From assembly GCA_001917435.1 (NCBI GenBank), contig MNEA01000133.1, positions 1-64,000 on the forward strand: 64,000 nt of DNA, given 5' to 3'. The notes under the pieces were generated by a model. That model ran no database searches, was not told where the DNA came from, and saw only the letters and a list, made by a program, of their open reading frames with translations. Below are positions 17,416 through 25,497 of the stretch, one piece after another. The stretch is from Acidobacteria bacterium 13_2_20CM_2_57_6. GTDB lineage: Bacteria > Acidobacteriota > Terriglobia > Acidiferrales > UBA7541. A program made the position numbers and the translations under genes. The stretch's first letter is position 1; each line of letters opens with the position of its first letter.

Positions 17416-19737
17416 ATGCCCCGGCGTGGAGGCGTGGATCCATCACCGACAACATCGAAGCACGCAGTAGAATTGATGGAACTGGCCGTTGAGGCCGCGC
17501 AGTCGCGGCATCTGCCTGATTTTCTGGAACAGTTTGCCCTCCGCGCGACGCGAATGCTGGACGCGATGTGGGGCGGCGTGGCAGTTTACCGTGGACGCGA
17601 AACGGAACTTCACGCGATGCGTGGCGGAGCTTCAACAGCGGAAGCGGCCGCAAACTGGATCATTTCGCGCGCGCAGGACAGCCAGAACGATGTGGAAACG
17701 CGCGCGATCCCCAAGGAAACTTCAGAAGAGTTGGCACTTCCGGAAAAGCCCGGAGCGGTCGTGTTTGTCAGGATCGCGGCGAGCGACAACGAGAGGCTGG
17801 GAACGCTGTGCTTGCTCCGGAAACGAAAGACCCTAGGCGAAGGGGAGAAACGCTTGCTGCATGCGCTGGCGAGCCATGCGGCGCTGTCCCTGGAGAATTT
17901 CCGGCGATTCTCGCAACTGGAGCGTTCGAAACGGCAATGGGTCGAAGACATCGATGCGATCAGCGACTACATTGTGGTGCACGATCGGGCGTGGAATATC
18001 GTTCGAACGAACCGATCGCTTGCCTCGCACCTTGGCGTGCCGCCCGTAGCCTTAGTCGGCGAAGCCATGAGCAGCTTGAGGCAAATTGCGGAAACGGGGA
18101 GCGATCTGCCATGCCCGTTCTGCCGGGATACCGATCGCGCGAAGGAAGAGTACGTGGCGGCATCGGCGGAGCGTATTTTTCTTGTTTCGACGTCCCGAAC
18201 GCCAGGCGCGGCTGACGACGATACACGCACGATCCACGTATTGAAGGACATTACCGACCGGCGAGAAGCGGAACGGCGGTATCGCGAGCTTTTTGACAGC
18301 ATACAGGAAGGGTTGTTTTTCGCGACGCCGGACGGCAGATTCCTGGACGTGAATGATGCGATGGTGCGCATGTTGGGGTACGCCTCGCGTGAGGAATTGC
18401 TGCGCGCGGACGTGAGCCCGCATCTGTATCCTGTGCCGGAGGCGCGTGAAAAATTCCTGCGCGCGCTTTCAGAACGGGGCGTGTTGCGCAATTACGAAGA
18501 AACGCTGCGGCGCAAAGACGGAACGCTTCTGCACACGCTGCAAAACATTACGGCAGTGCGCGACGCCCGCGGGCGGATCGCTCAGATTCGCGGACTGATG
18601 CTGGACGTTACGGAGCAGAAGACGTTTCAATCGCAATTGCAACGGGAACGCGACTTCAATCAGAAGATTCTGAATACAACGCAGAGCATGATTCTGGTGC
18701 TCGATACGGCGGGGCTGATCAGTTACGCGAACCGGCGCTGCTATGAAGCAGGCTATCAGGAAGGCGAGTTGATTGGGCACCGGCTGGTGGACTGGGTGGA
18801 GGCTTCACATCGGGAAGATTTCGACGCGGCGCTGGAAACGACGGCGCACGGGCATCAGGTGGAGAACCTGGAGCTGCGTGTTCGGCGAAGCGACGGATCG
18901 ATGGGACATTTTTCGATCAGCTTGAGCCCGATGCGAGATGAGCAGAACGCAGTGAACAGCGTCGTGGTGGTGATGACGGACATTACCGACGCGGCGCTGC
19001 TCCAAGCAAAACTGGCTCACAGCGAAAAAATGGCTACCATTGGGCGACTAGTATCCGGCGTGGCGCATGAAGTGAATAACCCGCTGGCGGCGATTCTCGG
19101 TTTCACGGATCTGCTACTGGAGAATCCTGAAGTACCTGGATCGGCGCGGGAAGATTTGCAGATTATTTTGCAGGAGACGCAAAGAACGAAAGACATCGTA
19201 CAGGACTTGCTGAGCTTCGCGCGGCAGAGGCCGGTGCAGCGGGAACTCGTGCAGGTGAACAGCGTTTTGCGCCAAACGATCAAACTGCGGAGTTATGATT
19301 TCGCGAGCCATGGCGTTGAAGTGGTGGAGGATTTTGAAGAAGCCCTAGCGGCGGCGTTGGGCGACTCACAGCAACTGCAGCAGGTTTTTCTGAATATCCT
19401 CAATAATGCGTACGATGCGGTGCAGGAAGCGGGACAGCGCGGGCGCATCAGGATTCACACCAGGCGGCAAGCGGAGATGATCGAAGTGGCGATCAGCGAC
19501 AACGGAACCGGCATTACGGATCCCCATCGCATATTTGACCCCTTTTATACGACCAAGCAAGTGGGCAAAGGGACGGGGCTGGGGCTGAGTATTTGCTACG
19601 GGATCGTGCGAGCACATGGCGGGGAAATTCAATGCTGGAACAATGAAGCGGGAGCAGGGAGCACTTTTGTGGTGCGGATTCCCGTGGCGACGGAGGCGGC
19701 GCTTGCAGCCGCGGCGACGAAAGAAGCTGGGCGATGA
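17416..19737 (+). CDS. GAF/PAS sensor histidine kinase
   Basis: 773 residues if started at the ATG at 17416; ATG 17380 is an alternative and neither has a clear ribosome-binding site. Domains: GAF-like (about 15-165), PAS (about 180-280, containing a CPFC pair), PAS (about 290-405), PAS (about 425-540), then HisKA with His551 in VSGVAHEVNNPLAAILGF and HATPase (NAYDAVQE; SDNGTGI; FDPFYTTK; GTGLGLSICYGIV). No membrane helix, so cytoplasmic. NtrB-like kinase core. The stop overlaps the next receiver gene (ATGA); the NtrC-type regulator follows, so the three form a phosphorelay unit. Confidence 0.93.
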   Translation: MPRRGGVDPSPTTSKHAVELMELAVEAAQSRHLPDFLEQFALRATRMLDAMWGGVAVYRGRETELHAMRGGASTAEAAANWIISRAQDSQNDVETRAIPKETSEELALPEKPGAVVFVRIAASDNERLGTLCLLRKRKTLGEGEKRLLHALASHAALSLENFRRFSQLERSKRQWVEDIDAISDYIVVHDRAWNIVRTNRSLASHLGVPPVALVGEAMSSLRQIAETGSDLPCPFCRDTDRAKEEYVAASAERIFLVSTSRTPGAADDDTRTIHVLKDITDRREAERRYRELFDSIQEGLFFATPDGRFLDVNDAMVRMLGYASREELLRADVSPHLYPVPEAREKFLRALSERGVLRNYEETLRRKDGTLLHTLQNITAVRDARGRIAQIRGLMLDVTEQKTFQSQLQRERDFNQKILNTTQSMILVLDTAGLISYANRRCYEAGYQEGELIGHRLVDWVEASHREDFDAALETTAHGHQVENLELRVRRSDGSMGHFSISLSPMRDEQNAVNSVVVVMTDITDAALLQAKLAHSEKMATIGRLVSGVAHEVNNPLAAILGFTDLLLENPEVPGSAREDLQIILQETQRTKDIVQDLLSFARQRPVQRELVQVNSVLRQTIKLRSYDFASHGVEVVEDFEEALAAALGDSQQLQQVFLNILNNAYDAVQEAGQRGRIRIHTRRQAEMIEVAISDNGTGITDPHRIFDPFYTTKQVGKGTGLGLSICYGIVRAHGGEIQCWNNEAGAGSTFVVRIPVATEAALAAAATKEAGR

Positions 19738-20132
19738 AGGCGCAACAGGCATTGTGGACGGGCGGGCCGATCCTGCTCATTGAAGATGAACCCTCCGTCA
19801 CCGCCTTTCTGCGGGCGGCGTTGGAGCGCAAGGGATACGCAGTGGTGAACGCATCGTCGGGCGCGGAAGGATTGCAGCGGCTTTCGAACGGGCGTTACGC
19901 GGGCGTAATCTCCGACATTCGAATGCCCGGAGCGGTAAATGGGGCGGAAGTACACGGATGGATTCAAAAGAACCGCCCCGAATTGAAGGCGCGAATTATC
20001 TTAATCAGCGGTGACACGGCAAACAGCGATACGCAGACGTTCCTGGCGCAAAGCGGGACGCCGTGTATCGAAAAGCCCTTTCGGGTGCAGCAATTGATAT
20101 CAATGGTAGAGAAGACATTCGGGAAGCCATGA
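19734..20132 (+). CDS. Single-domain response regulator
   Basis: 132 residues, one receiver domain: acidic pair in LIEDEPS, acceptor Asp61 (GVISDIRMPG), Thr/Ser (LISGDT) and Lys (IEKPFR). It sits between the kinase and the NtrC-type gene with ATGA overlaps on both sides. Could be a phosphate sink or a second target of the kinase. Confidence 0.9.
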   Translation: MKAQQALWTGGPILLIEDEPSVTAFLRAALERKGYAVVNASSGAEGLQRLSNGRYAGVISDIRMPGAVNGAEVHGWIQKNRPELKARIILISGDTANSDTQTFLAQSGTPCIEKPFRVQQLISMVEKTFGKP

Positions 20133-21547
20133 GCGACGAGATGAAAACACGACTATTGGTAGTGGACGACGAGCAAAGCATTCGCCGTCTGTGCATGACG
20201 ATTGGCAACACTTTGGGTTATGTCTGCGCGGAGGCGGAAAGCGCGGAGGCGGCGCTGGCACGGCTGGACACGGATACTCCGGATTTACTGCTCACGGACC
20301 TGAAGCTGCCAAATATGTCCGGGGTGGAGTTGCTGAAGCAGACAAAACAACTTTTGCCGCATACCGAAGTCGCGATTATGACCGGCCACGGCTCAATCGA
20401 ATCCGCGGTTGATGCTATGAAGCTGGGGGCATACGACTACATCGAGAAGCCGTTTCGAGTGGAAAAAATGCGGCTATTGCTGCAGCGCATGGCCGAAAAG
20501 GTGCGGCTGGTCACAGAAAACGAGTTTCTGCGCGAGCGGGTTACAACGGAAGAAAATCTCGATGGGATCATCGGCAGTTCCGCGAACATCCAGGACGTTC
20601 TCCGAATGATTTCCCGGCTGAAAGATACCCGGACACCGGTGCTGATCTCCGGCGAGAGCGGGACAGGAAAAGAACTTGCGGCCCGCGCGATTCACTTCCG
20701 GGGAACCATGGCAAAGACGCCATTCGTGGCCGTGGATTGCGGTTCGTTGGTGCCGACGCTGATGGAGAGCGAACTATTTGGGTATGAAAAGGGGGCTTTT
20801 ACCGGCGCGACGAAGTCGAAAGCCGGTCTCTTCCAATCAGCGGATGGAGGCACGATTTTCCTTGACGAGATCGGGGAGTTGCCGCTGGAAATGCAAGCGA
20901 AATTACTCCGTGTCTTGCAGGAGAAAGAAGTGCGGCCGGTCGGCAGCAACGAGAAGGTCAACGTCGATGTTCGCGTGATCGCGGCCACGAATCGCGATTT
21001 GGAAGCGGCTTATCGCTCCGGAACGTTCCGTAAGGACTTGTATTTTCGATTGAATGTGGTGACCGTGCACCTCCCTCCCTTGCGTGAGCGCCGTTCGGAC
21101 ATACCCGTTTTGGTTCATCATTTTCTGGATCGCTACGCGAAAGGTTCGCATATTCAAGTTACGGCGGCGGCGATGAAGAGCCTGCTGCACTATGAATGGC
21201 CAGGGAACGTCCGCGAACTGGAAAATTGCATCGCGCGAGCAGTGACGCTGGGAGATGGGAAAGTCATAGACGTTGCCGATCTCCCGCCGGCCATCCGGAG
21301 CGAACAGGCAGGTTCTGGGATCGTGCCGTCCCAAGACACCTCCAATTTGTCCACTACGGCGCTGGCAGAGATGGAGCGAATGACGATACTTCGTGTCTTT
21401 GAGCAAGCGAACGGAGACAAAGCACTGGCGGGAAAGATGCTCGGAATCAGCCGCGCAACGCTGTATCGAAAACTGAAGCGCTACAACATCGCGTTAAAAG
21501 TGGGTTCAGCAAGCGGCAGAGCCGAGCCGGAAGCTGCTCCCCAATAG
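20129..21547 (+). CDS. NtrC-family sigma54-dependent response regulator
   Basis: 472 residues from the ATG at 20129, which overlaps the receiver stop. Receiver (LVVDDEQS, acceptor Asp57 in LLLTDLKLPN, Lys in IEKPFR), AAA+ domain with Walker A GESGTGKE, the sigma54-contacting GAFTGA loop, Walker B GTIFLDEIGE, the sensor region VRVIAATNRDLE and R-finger area FRKDLYFRLNVV, then a Fis-type helix-turn-helix (ALAGKMLGISRATLYRKLKRYNI). All parts needed for sigma54 activation are intact. Known role of the family: binds enhancers 80-200 bp upstream of -24/-12 promoters. Palindromes and matching promoters are present at three places around it. Confidence 0.96.
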   Translation: MSDEMKTRLLVVDDEQSIRRLCMTIGNTLGYVCAEAESAEAALARLDTDTPDLLLTDLKLPNMSGVELLKQTKQLLPHTEVAIMTGHGSIESAVDAMKLGAYDYIEKPFRVEKMRLLLQRMAEKVRLVTENEFLRERVTTEENLDGIIGSSANIQDVLRMISRLKDTRTPVLISGESGTGKELAARAIHFRGTMAKTPFVAVDCGSLVPTLMESELFGYEKGAFTGATKSKAGLFQSADGGTIFLDEIGELPLEMQAKLLRVLQEKEVRPVGSNEKVNVDVRVIAATNRDLEAAYRSGTFRKDLYFRLNVVTVHLPPLRERRSDIPVLVHHFLDRYAKGSHIQVTAAAMKSLLHYEWPGNVRELENCIARAVTLGDGKVIDVADLPPAIRSEQAGSGIVPSQDTSNLSTTALAEMERMTILRVFEQANGDKALAGKMLGISRATLYRKLKRYNIALKVGSASGRAEPEAAPQ

Positions 21548-21551
21548 TCAG

Positions 21552-21626
21552 TGAAACGTCTCAAACCAGTTCCTCTGGGACTCGCCGCACGTGACGCGGT
21601 GAGACGGAAACGTTTCACGCTGAGAC
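21552..21626. promoter_or_regulatory. Operator cluster upstream of the PilZ-like unit
   Basis: Contains TGAAAC-GTCTCA (21552-21563), TGAGAC (21600-21605), the perfect decamer GAAACGTTTC (21607-21616) and, overlapping it, GTTTCA-CGC-TGAGAC (21612-21626), which matches the operators at 17221 and 24335. The centre of the last site is about 90 bp before the predicted -24 element at 21710. It starts directly after the NtrC-type gene stop. Confidence 0.55.
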
Positions 21627-21707
21627 GAGTGAGCCAACAAGACGCGTCGCGAAAATCGTAAGGCTTGCTATTTCTGCAAGTTGCAACACTCCCACGTTTT
21701 TAGTCCT

Positions 21708-21724
21708 TTGGCGTTCAGCGTGCA
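21708..21724 (+). promoter_or_regulatory. Sigma54-like -24/-12 promoter of the PilZ-like unit
   Basis: TTGGCGTTCAGCGTGCA. GG at 21710-21711, GC at 21722-21723, ten bases between. It shares TGGC-N6-CGTGC with the two other predicted promoters. Start of transcription would be near 21734, about 60 bases before the PilZ-like ATG. Confidence 0.5.
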
Positions 21725-21793
21725 TCTCTGTCAGCGGAAGTCTACGTCTCACGCGGCGAGTAGTGTGCCTTGCCACGAGAGATGGAGTGCCAT

Positions 21794-22171
21794 ATGACCG
21801 GCACGGCGAGGGGAGACGTGCGAGAATCCGGCAACCTGGCGCTTGCGGCGAATGGGCAAGATTGCGCGGAGCAGTTAGCAAGGTTTTTCCCGCATGCACG
21901 CCCCGTGCGAATTCCAGTGCAAGTAATCGCACTGCGCGGAGGCAGAAGTAGTCTTCGCGAAGCCGCGGTCGTGGAATATGGGGGCCCAGAGCACGCCATT
22001 TTCGTGTCGACCTTGCCGTTGGAGTTCGACGATCGCGTGCAAATCGAGGCAACTGGTGAAGGACGGCCGGCGGAGGCAACCGTTGTCGGCTTGCAATATC
22101 ACGAAGAACGAAAAGCAGTGGCCGTCCGATTCTTGCAAGGCCCCTGCAACTGGGTGGTGACACAGCCGTGA
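21794..22171 (+). CDS. Degenerate PilZ-like protein
   Basis: 125 residues from the ATG at 21794 (GGAG six bases upstream). The central segment ARPVRIPVQVIALRG followed by beta-strand patterns (DDRVQIEATG; ATVVGLQYHEERKAVAVRF) resembles the PilZ barrel. The c-di-GMP motifs are incomplete: one Arg-x-x-Arg and no clear D/N-x-S-x-x-G, so binding of c-di-GMP is doubtful. First gene of a three-gene unit; its stop overlaps the next start by four bases (GTGA). Confidence 0.6.
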   Translation: MTGTARGDVRESGNLALAANGQDCAEQLARFFPHARPVRIPVQVIALRGGRSSLREAAVVEYGGPEHAIFVSTLPLEFDDRVQIEATGEGRPAEATVVGLQYHEERKAVAVRFLQGPCNWVVTQP

Positions 22172-23646
22172 CCAAGACGACTACGCTGAATATCCCGGCT
22201 CCGGCTCGATCGGAAAGCCCACGGCAGGCGCAATGGAAAGAAGCCCGGGCGGTATTCCCGATCTATCTGGCGCTCGCGAAGCAGCTCGAAATCGAAATCC
22301 CTTTTCCCCAAGCGAAGCGCAACCTTCCCGAGAAACCGGACCTAGAAACCTTCAGCCAAGTGCACGAATGGCTGGATTCGATGGACCAGCGTGTGTTGGT
22401 ACATCAACTTCGCCATCTACTGCAGATGACCACGCTGAACGCCAGCGAAACAGGCCTGCGCGCGCTGATCCAACGGCACCTTCGGAAGACGAAGAAGAGC
22501 AGCGTTGACCGGGACAAGATCGACTTTCTGTTGGTGCAGTACTTTGCGCTGTGCGCGCCCGCGAAAATCTACCACAAACAGATTGAGCCAATCGATGTTG
22601 CGCACGTCATGGAGCCAGTGCTGGGAGGAGTGGACCCGGCGCCGCTGGCGTGGTGCGCGCCGCTGGAGCAGATGATCGAATCATTGAAGACCCTCCGCAG
22701 CCTGCGAGAGATTCTAAAAACAAACTTCATCGAACAAGGCCGCAAGGTGAAAGAAACCGCCGGAGGGATGTTTTACGATCCCGCGGCGCTGGTGGCCTTC
22801 ATCCGGTTTAACTTTCTCCTCCGCCGAACGCTGATTGAGCTAATGCATGCGGACTTGATCGCCATCCGCGCTGGACTCAGCCAGTTGCAATCCGCCGGTG
22901 TACGTACCATCGACTGTCACAATTTCGGCCTTTCGGCGTCGGAAGCGCTGACGAAAATCTCTGCCGTTGCCGAAGAGTGGAAACAGCCTTTCCAGAAAGA
23001 GTACACGGAAAGGTCAGTCAGCCAGGCTTTCGACAAGCTGCTTGGGCTGCGCGCGGACGTAGAGCAAGCTTTGGAAAAGGCACTCGGAAAAGCGGGCGAA
23101 GCTGCAATCCAACAAGGACCGGCTCAAGCAGCAAAATCCCTGCCGGCTAATAAGAAAGCCCCCTCGGGGCCCGCGGCTTCCAAAGTCAACGCGAAAACAA
23201 AGGAGCGTTCAGCGCCTGCTGCCACGGAGCCAGATTCAGTTGTGGCGCTGGATTTCGAAAACTGCATGGAGCAGATCTGGGAACAACTAATCGCGACTCC
23301 CCCCACGCGTGGAAGGTCGATGACCACCGTCAAGATCGGCGGAGCGCGCATTCTGTTGTCCTCCTGGGAAGTAACGGCATTCGTAAGCGAAGACGGGCCG
23401 TCCGCCGAAGATTTGCGGCGCGCCGTTGTAGCCCGTGTCCTGGTGAGCGCCGCAATGGAATCCGCTAAGGAAACGGGTAACGCCACATCGCTCGATCGAG
23501 CGATGAACATGGCGCGAGTAGAAGTCACTCGCCTGCAGGAGCGCGTGGATGTAGCCAAACAAGCGAAGGACACCGAGGCAGCAGTAAACCTAGGAATCAG
23601 TACGAAACGTCTGCTCTCAACGCTGGACGAAGCAGAAAAACTGTAG
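22168..23646 (+). CDS. Unrecognised 492-residue protein of the chemosensory locus
   Basis: Starts at GTG overlapping the PilZ-like stop. I do not recognise the family. What is seen: no signal peptide or membrane helix; a largely helical N-terminal two-thirds (for example the segment around residues 65-110 and RSLREILKTNFIEQGRKVKE); a low-complexity Ala/Lys/Pro linker at about 310-355 (QQGPAQAAKSLPANKKAPS); and a C-terminal domain of about 130 residues with a strand-like RSMTTVKIGGARILLSSWEV followed by long helices ending in TRLQERVDVAKQAKDTEAAVN. Probably a cytoplasmic two-domain protein. Its place suggests a role tied to the phosphorelay or the chemosensory arrays. Confidence 0.8.
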   Translation: MTKTTTLNIPAPARSESPRQAQWKEARAVFPIYLALAKQLEIEIPFPQAKRNLPEKPDLETFSQVHEWLDSMDQRVLVHQLRHLLQMTTLNASETGLRALIQRHLRKTKKSSVDRDKIDFLLVQYFALCAPAKIYHKQIEPIDVAHVMEPVLGGVDPAPLAWCAPLEQMIESLKTLRSLREILKTNFIEQGRKVKETAGGMFYDPAALVAFIRFNFLLRRTLIELMHADLIAIRAGLSQLQSAGVRTIDCHNFGLSASEALTKISAVAEEWKQPFQKEYTERSVSQAFDKLLGLRADVEQALEKALGKAGEAAIQQGPAQAAKSLPANKKAPSGPAASKVNAKTKERSAPAATEPDSVVALDFENCMEQIWEQLIATPPTRGRSMTTVKIGGARILLSSWEVTAFVSEDGPSAEDLRRAVVARVLVSAAMESAKETGNATSLDRAMNMARVEVTRLQERVDVAKQAKDTEAAVNLGISTKRLLSTLDEAEKL

Positions 23647-23702
23647 CCGATGACGAACTGCTCCGGCGAGTCCGGAGCAAGACTCCGGGGAGCTATTCTT
23701 CA

Positions 23703-24386
23703 TTGCGACACGCCAACGTAGTCATCCTGACTGATGATAGTGAATTTGCCCGGCTGCTGACAGCCTGCTGGCAAGCCGAACGCCAGGCTCCAAACATTGC
23801 TGTGCTCAATAGCGACTCATGGCATGAACCGAATGCGCCGGCCCACGACCTTGTCGTTGTTGGGCCCGTGCGCGAGGGGAAAATTACCAGCGTGTTGCAG
23901 TCGCTCGAACCGGCAACCGTAGTGCTTCTGTGTATTCCGGCCGATTCCCAGGAATTTGGGCAATTGCGCGCCCAGTACCCAAGGCTACTGCACATCCCTC
24001 TGCGCGAAGATTGGGCTCAAACCCTTCTGCTCGTCGCCGGTGAATCTTTGCGTCGGGCAAAGGCTCTGCAGATCGCGCGGCAGGCAGAGCGAAATGCAGC
24101 CAAGAACGAGAACCACGCCACACTTGGACGCTACATGCTGGAGATGAGGCATAGCGTCAATAATGCCCTGACTTCCGTACTCGGGAATGCTGAATTGCTC
24201 CTTTTGGAACCCGGGCAGCTTTCTGCGCAGTCGCTTGCACAGATAAAAACCATGCACAGCATGGCGCTGCGAATCAACGAGGTAATGCAGCGTTTCTCAT
24301 CACTTGCCAGCGAGATGCAGGAAGCTGAGAATGCATCTCAAGCTGAGACGGAAGAGACCGCTGCGTCATCCCCACGGCGCCTCTGA
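23703..24386 (+). CDS. Pseudo-receiver plus orphan H-box (DHp-like) protein
   Basis: 227 residues from a TTG start (GGGGAG ten bases upstream); the receiver-like beta1 (NVVILTDDSEF) begins at residue 5, so the start cannot be much later. The N-terminal domain looks like a receiver but the acceptor position reads LVVVGPV (Gly instead of Asp) and the Lys motif is lost. Residues 139-200 match a histidine-kinase dimerisation helix pair: LGRYMLEMRHSVNNALTSVL with His150 and Asn154, similar to NtrB-type H-boxes. No ATPase domain follows. It could be a phosphotransfer protein fed by the kinase or CheA, or a scaffold. Its 3' end carries the operator at 24335-24349. Confidence 0.72.
   Translation: MRHANVVILTDDSEFARLLTACWQAERQAPNIAVLNSDSWHEPNAPAHDLVVVGPVREGKITSVLQSLEPATVVLLCIPADSQEFGQLRAQYPRLLHIPLREDWAQTLLLVAGESLRRAKALQIARQAERNAAKNENHATLGRYMLEMRHSVNNALTSVLGNAELLLLEPGQLSAQSLAQIKTMHSMALRINEVMQRFSSLASEMQEAENASQAETEETAASSPRRL
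24335..24349. promoter_or_regulatory. Operator upstream of chemosensory operon 2
   Basis: ATCTCA-AGC-TGAGAC, one mismatch from the perfect palindrome at 17221-17235. It lies inside the last codons of the H-box protein gene and is centred about 127 bp upstream of the -24 element at 24469, a normal enhancer distance. Confidence 0.5.
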
Positions 24387-24466
24387 GCCCACTCTCAAAC
24401 TGCTGTAACCTGCTCATTTAATGGCACTTGCCACAATACGACACAAGGATACGCGGAACGCAAAAG

Positions 24467-24483
24467 CTGGCTGCTGACGTGCA
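24467..24483 (+). promoter_or_regulatory. Sigma54-like -24/-12 promoter of chemosensory operon 2
   Basis: CTGGCTGCTGACGTGCA. GG at 24469-24470 and GC at 24481-24482 with ten bases between. Same TGGC-N6-CGTGC frame as the promoters at 17054-17070 and 21708-21724. Transcription would begin near 24494, 27 bases before the receiver GTG at 24521. Confidence 0.5.
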
Positions 24484-24520
24484 CCTCTACTCTGTGGACG
24501 AGTATGGGGAGAGCACGGCT

Positions 24521-24883
24521 GTGCACAAAAAAGTCCTGATCGTTGACGACTCGCCTGCTGAAGTCAAACTGATGCAAGGCTTGCTGGAAAGAGAAGGCTA
24601 TTGGCCGATTGCATTGCACGACCCCAGGCTCGTCGAGGAAACCATTACCAACGACCGGCCGAGTGTAATTCTGCTGGACATCGTTATGCCGGGGCGAAAT
24701 GGCTATCAAGTGTGCCGCGATTTGAAAGGAAACGCCGAGTTCAATTCGATCCCGGTGATTATGGTGACGTCGAAAGACTCCGCCAGTGACAAGTTTTGGG
24801 GCCAGCAGCAAGGCGCGGACGGCTACGTGACGAAGCCTTTCACGCGCGAAGACCTGCTTCGCGCGGTGCGGCGGTTCGCATGA
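24521..24883 (+). CDS. CheY/PilH-like response regulator, first gene of operon 2
   Basis: 120 residues from the GTG at 24521 (GGGGAGAG upstream); the receiver fold starts at once with KKVLIVDDSPAE. Acceptor Asp53 (VILLDIVMPGRNGY), Thr in IMVTSKD and Lys in VTKPFTRED. Closest in look to the PilH/PixH type of receivers. An upstream in-frame GTG at 24494 is possible but would add residues unlike the family. Confidence 0.88.
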   Translation: MHKKVLIVDDSPAEVKLMQGLLEREGYWPIALHDPRLVEETITNDRPSVILLDIVMPGRNGYQVCRDLKGNAEFNSIPVIMVTSKDSASDKFWGQQQGADGYVTKPFTREDLLRAVRRFA

Positions 24884-24908
24884 GAATTTCGGAGTAACAC
24901 AAGAAGCG

Positions 24909-25436
24909 ATGAGCGAAGACTTTCATCTCGAACCTCTTCCGGCAGACGCCGATACCGGCGATTTGCTCGAAGCTCTTGGACCGATCGACGAGCGGCCGCC
25001 CGAATCACAATATTGTGTCTTCCGCAGCGGGCGCGAGCGATTCTGCCTTCCGGTTCTGGACGTCGAAGAGGTGCTGGATTGGCCCTTGCTGACACGGCTT
25101 CCGCTGGGCCCGCCATATCTAGTCGGAATCTTCAATTTGCGCGGCGCCATTGTGCCGTTGATAGACATTGCCATTACGGAAGGCCGCCGTCCCGGATTGC
25201 TGCCCAAGCACGTGGTGGTCGCTTCCCTTCGCAGCGAGAGCCATCATGAGGACGTTCGGATCGGCATCGCCGCCGACGAAGTCATTGGAACTTATTCGGT
25301 GAACACCGAGGATTTGCTCGAGCAAGCGCCGGAAAACGTGCCGCATTGTATCGGAATGTTGCGGCATGACGACCGCTTGGCGCTGGTGATCGATTTGCGC
25401 CGGCTGCTCGAGGTTTTTCCGGGGCCAAGCATTTGA
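24909..25436 (+). CDS. CheW-like coupling protein with N-terminal extension (operon 2)
   Basis: 175 residues. About 30 acidic residues precede a CheW domain: [56 protein letters not shown], and a final [17 protein letters not shown]. Located 25 bases after the receiver and before the MCP, the usual coupling-protein position. One of three CheW genes in this operon. Confidence 0.92.
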   Translation: MSEDFHLEPLPADADTGDLLEALGPIDERPPESQYCVFRSGRERFCLPVLDVEEVLDWPLLTRLPLGPPYLVGIFNLRGAIVPLIDIAITEGRRPGLLPKHVVVASLRSESHHEDVRIGIAADEVIGTYSVNTEDLLEQAPENVPHCIGMLRHDDRLALVIDLRRLLEVFPGPSI

Positions 25437-25497
25437 GATTTGTGGAGACAGCGCCGATGGAAGGCGCGGGCTCCGCGGAAGAGATTTGGAGGGTGGC

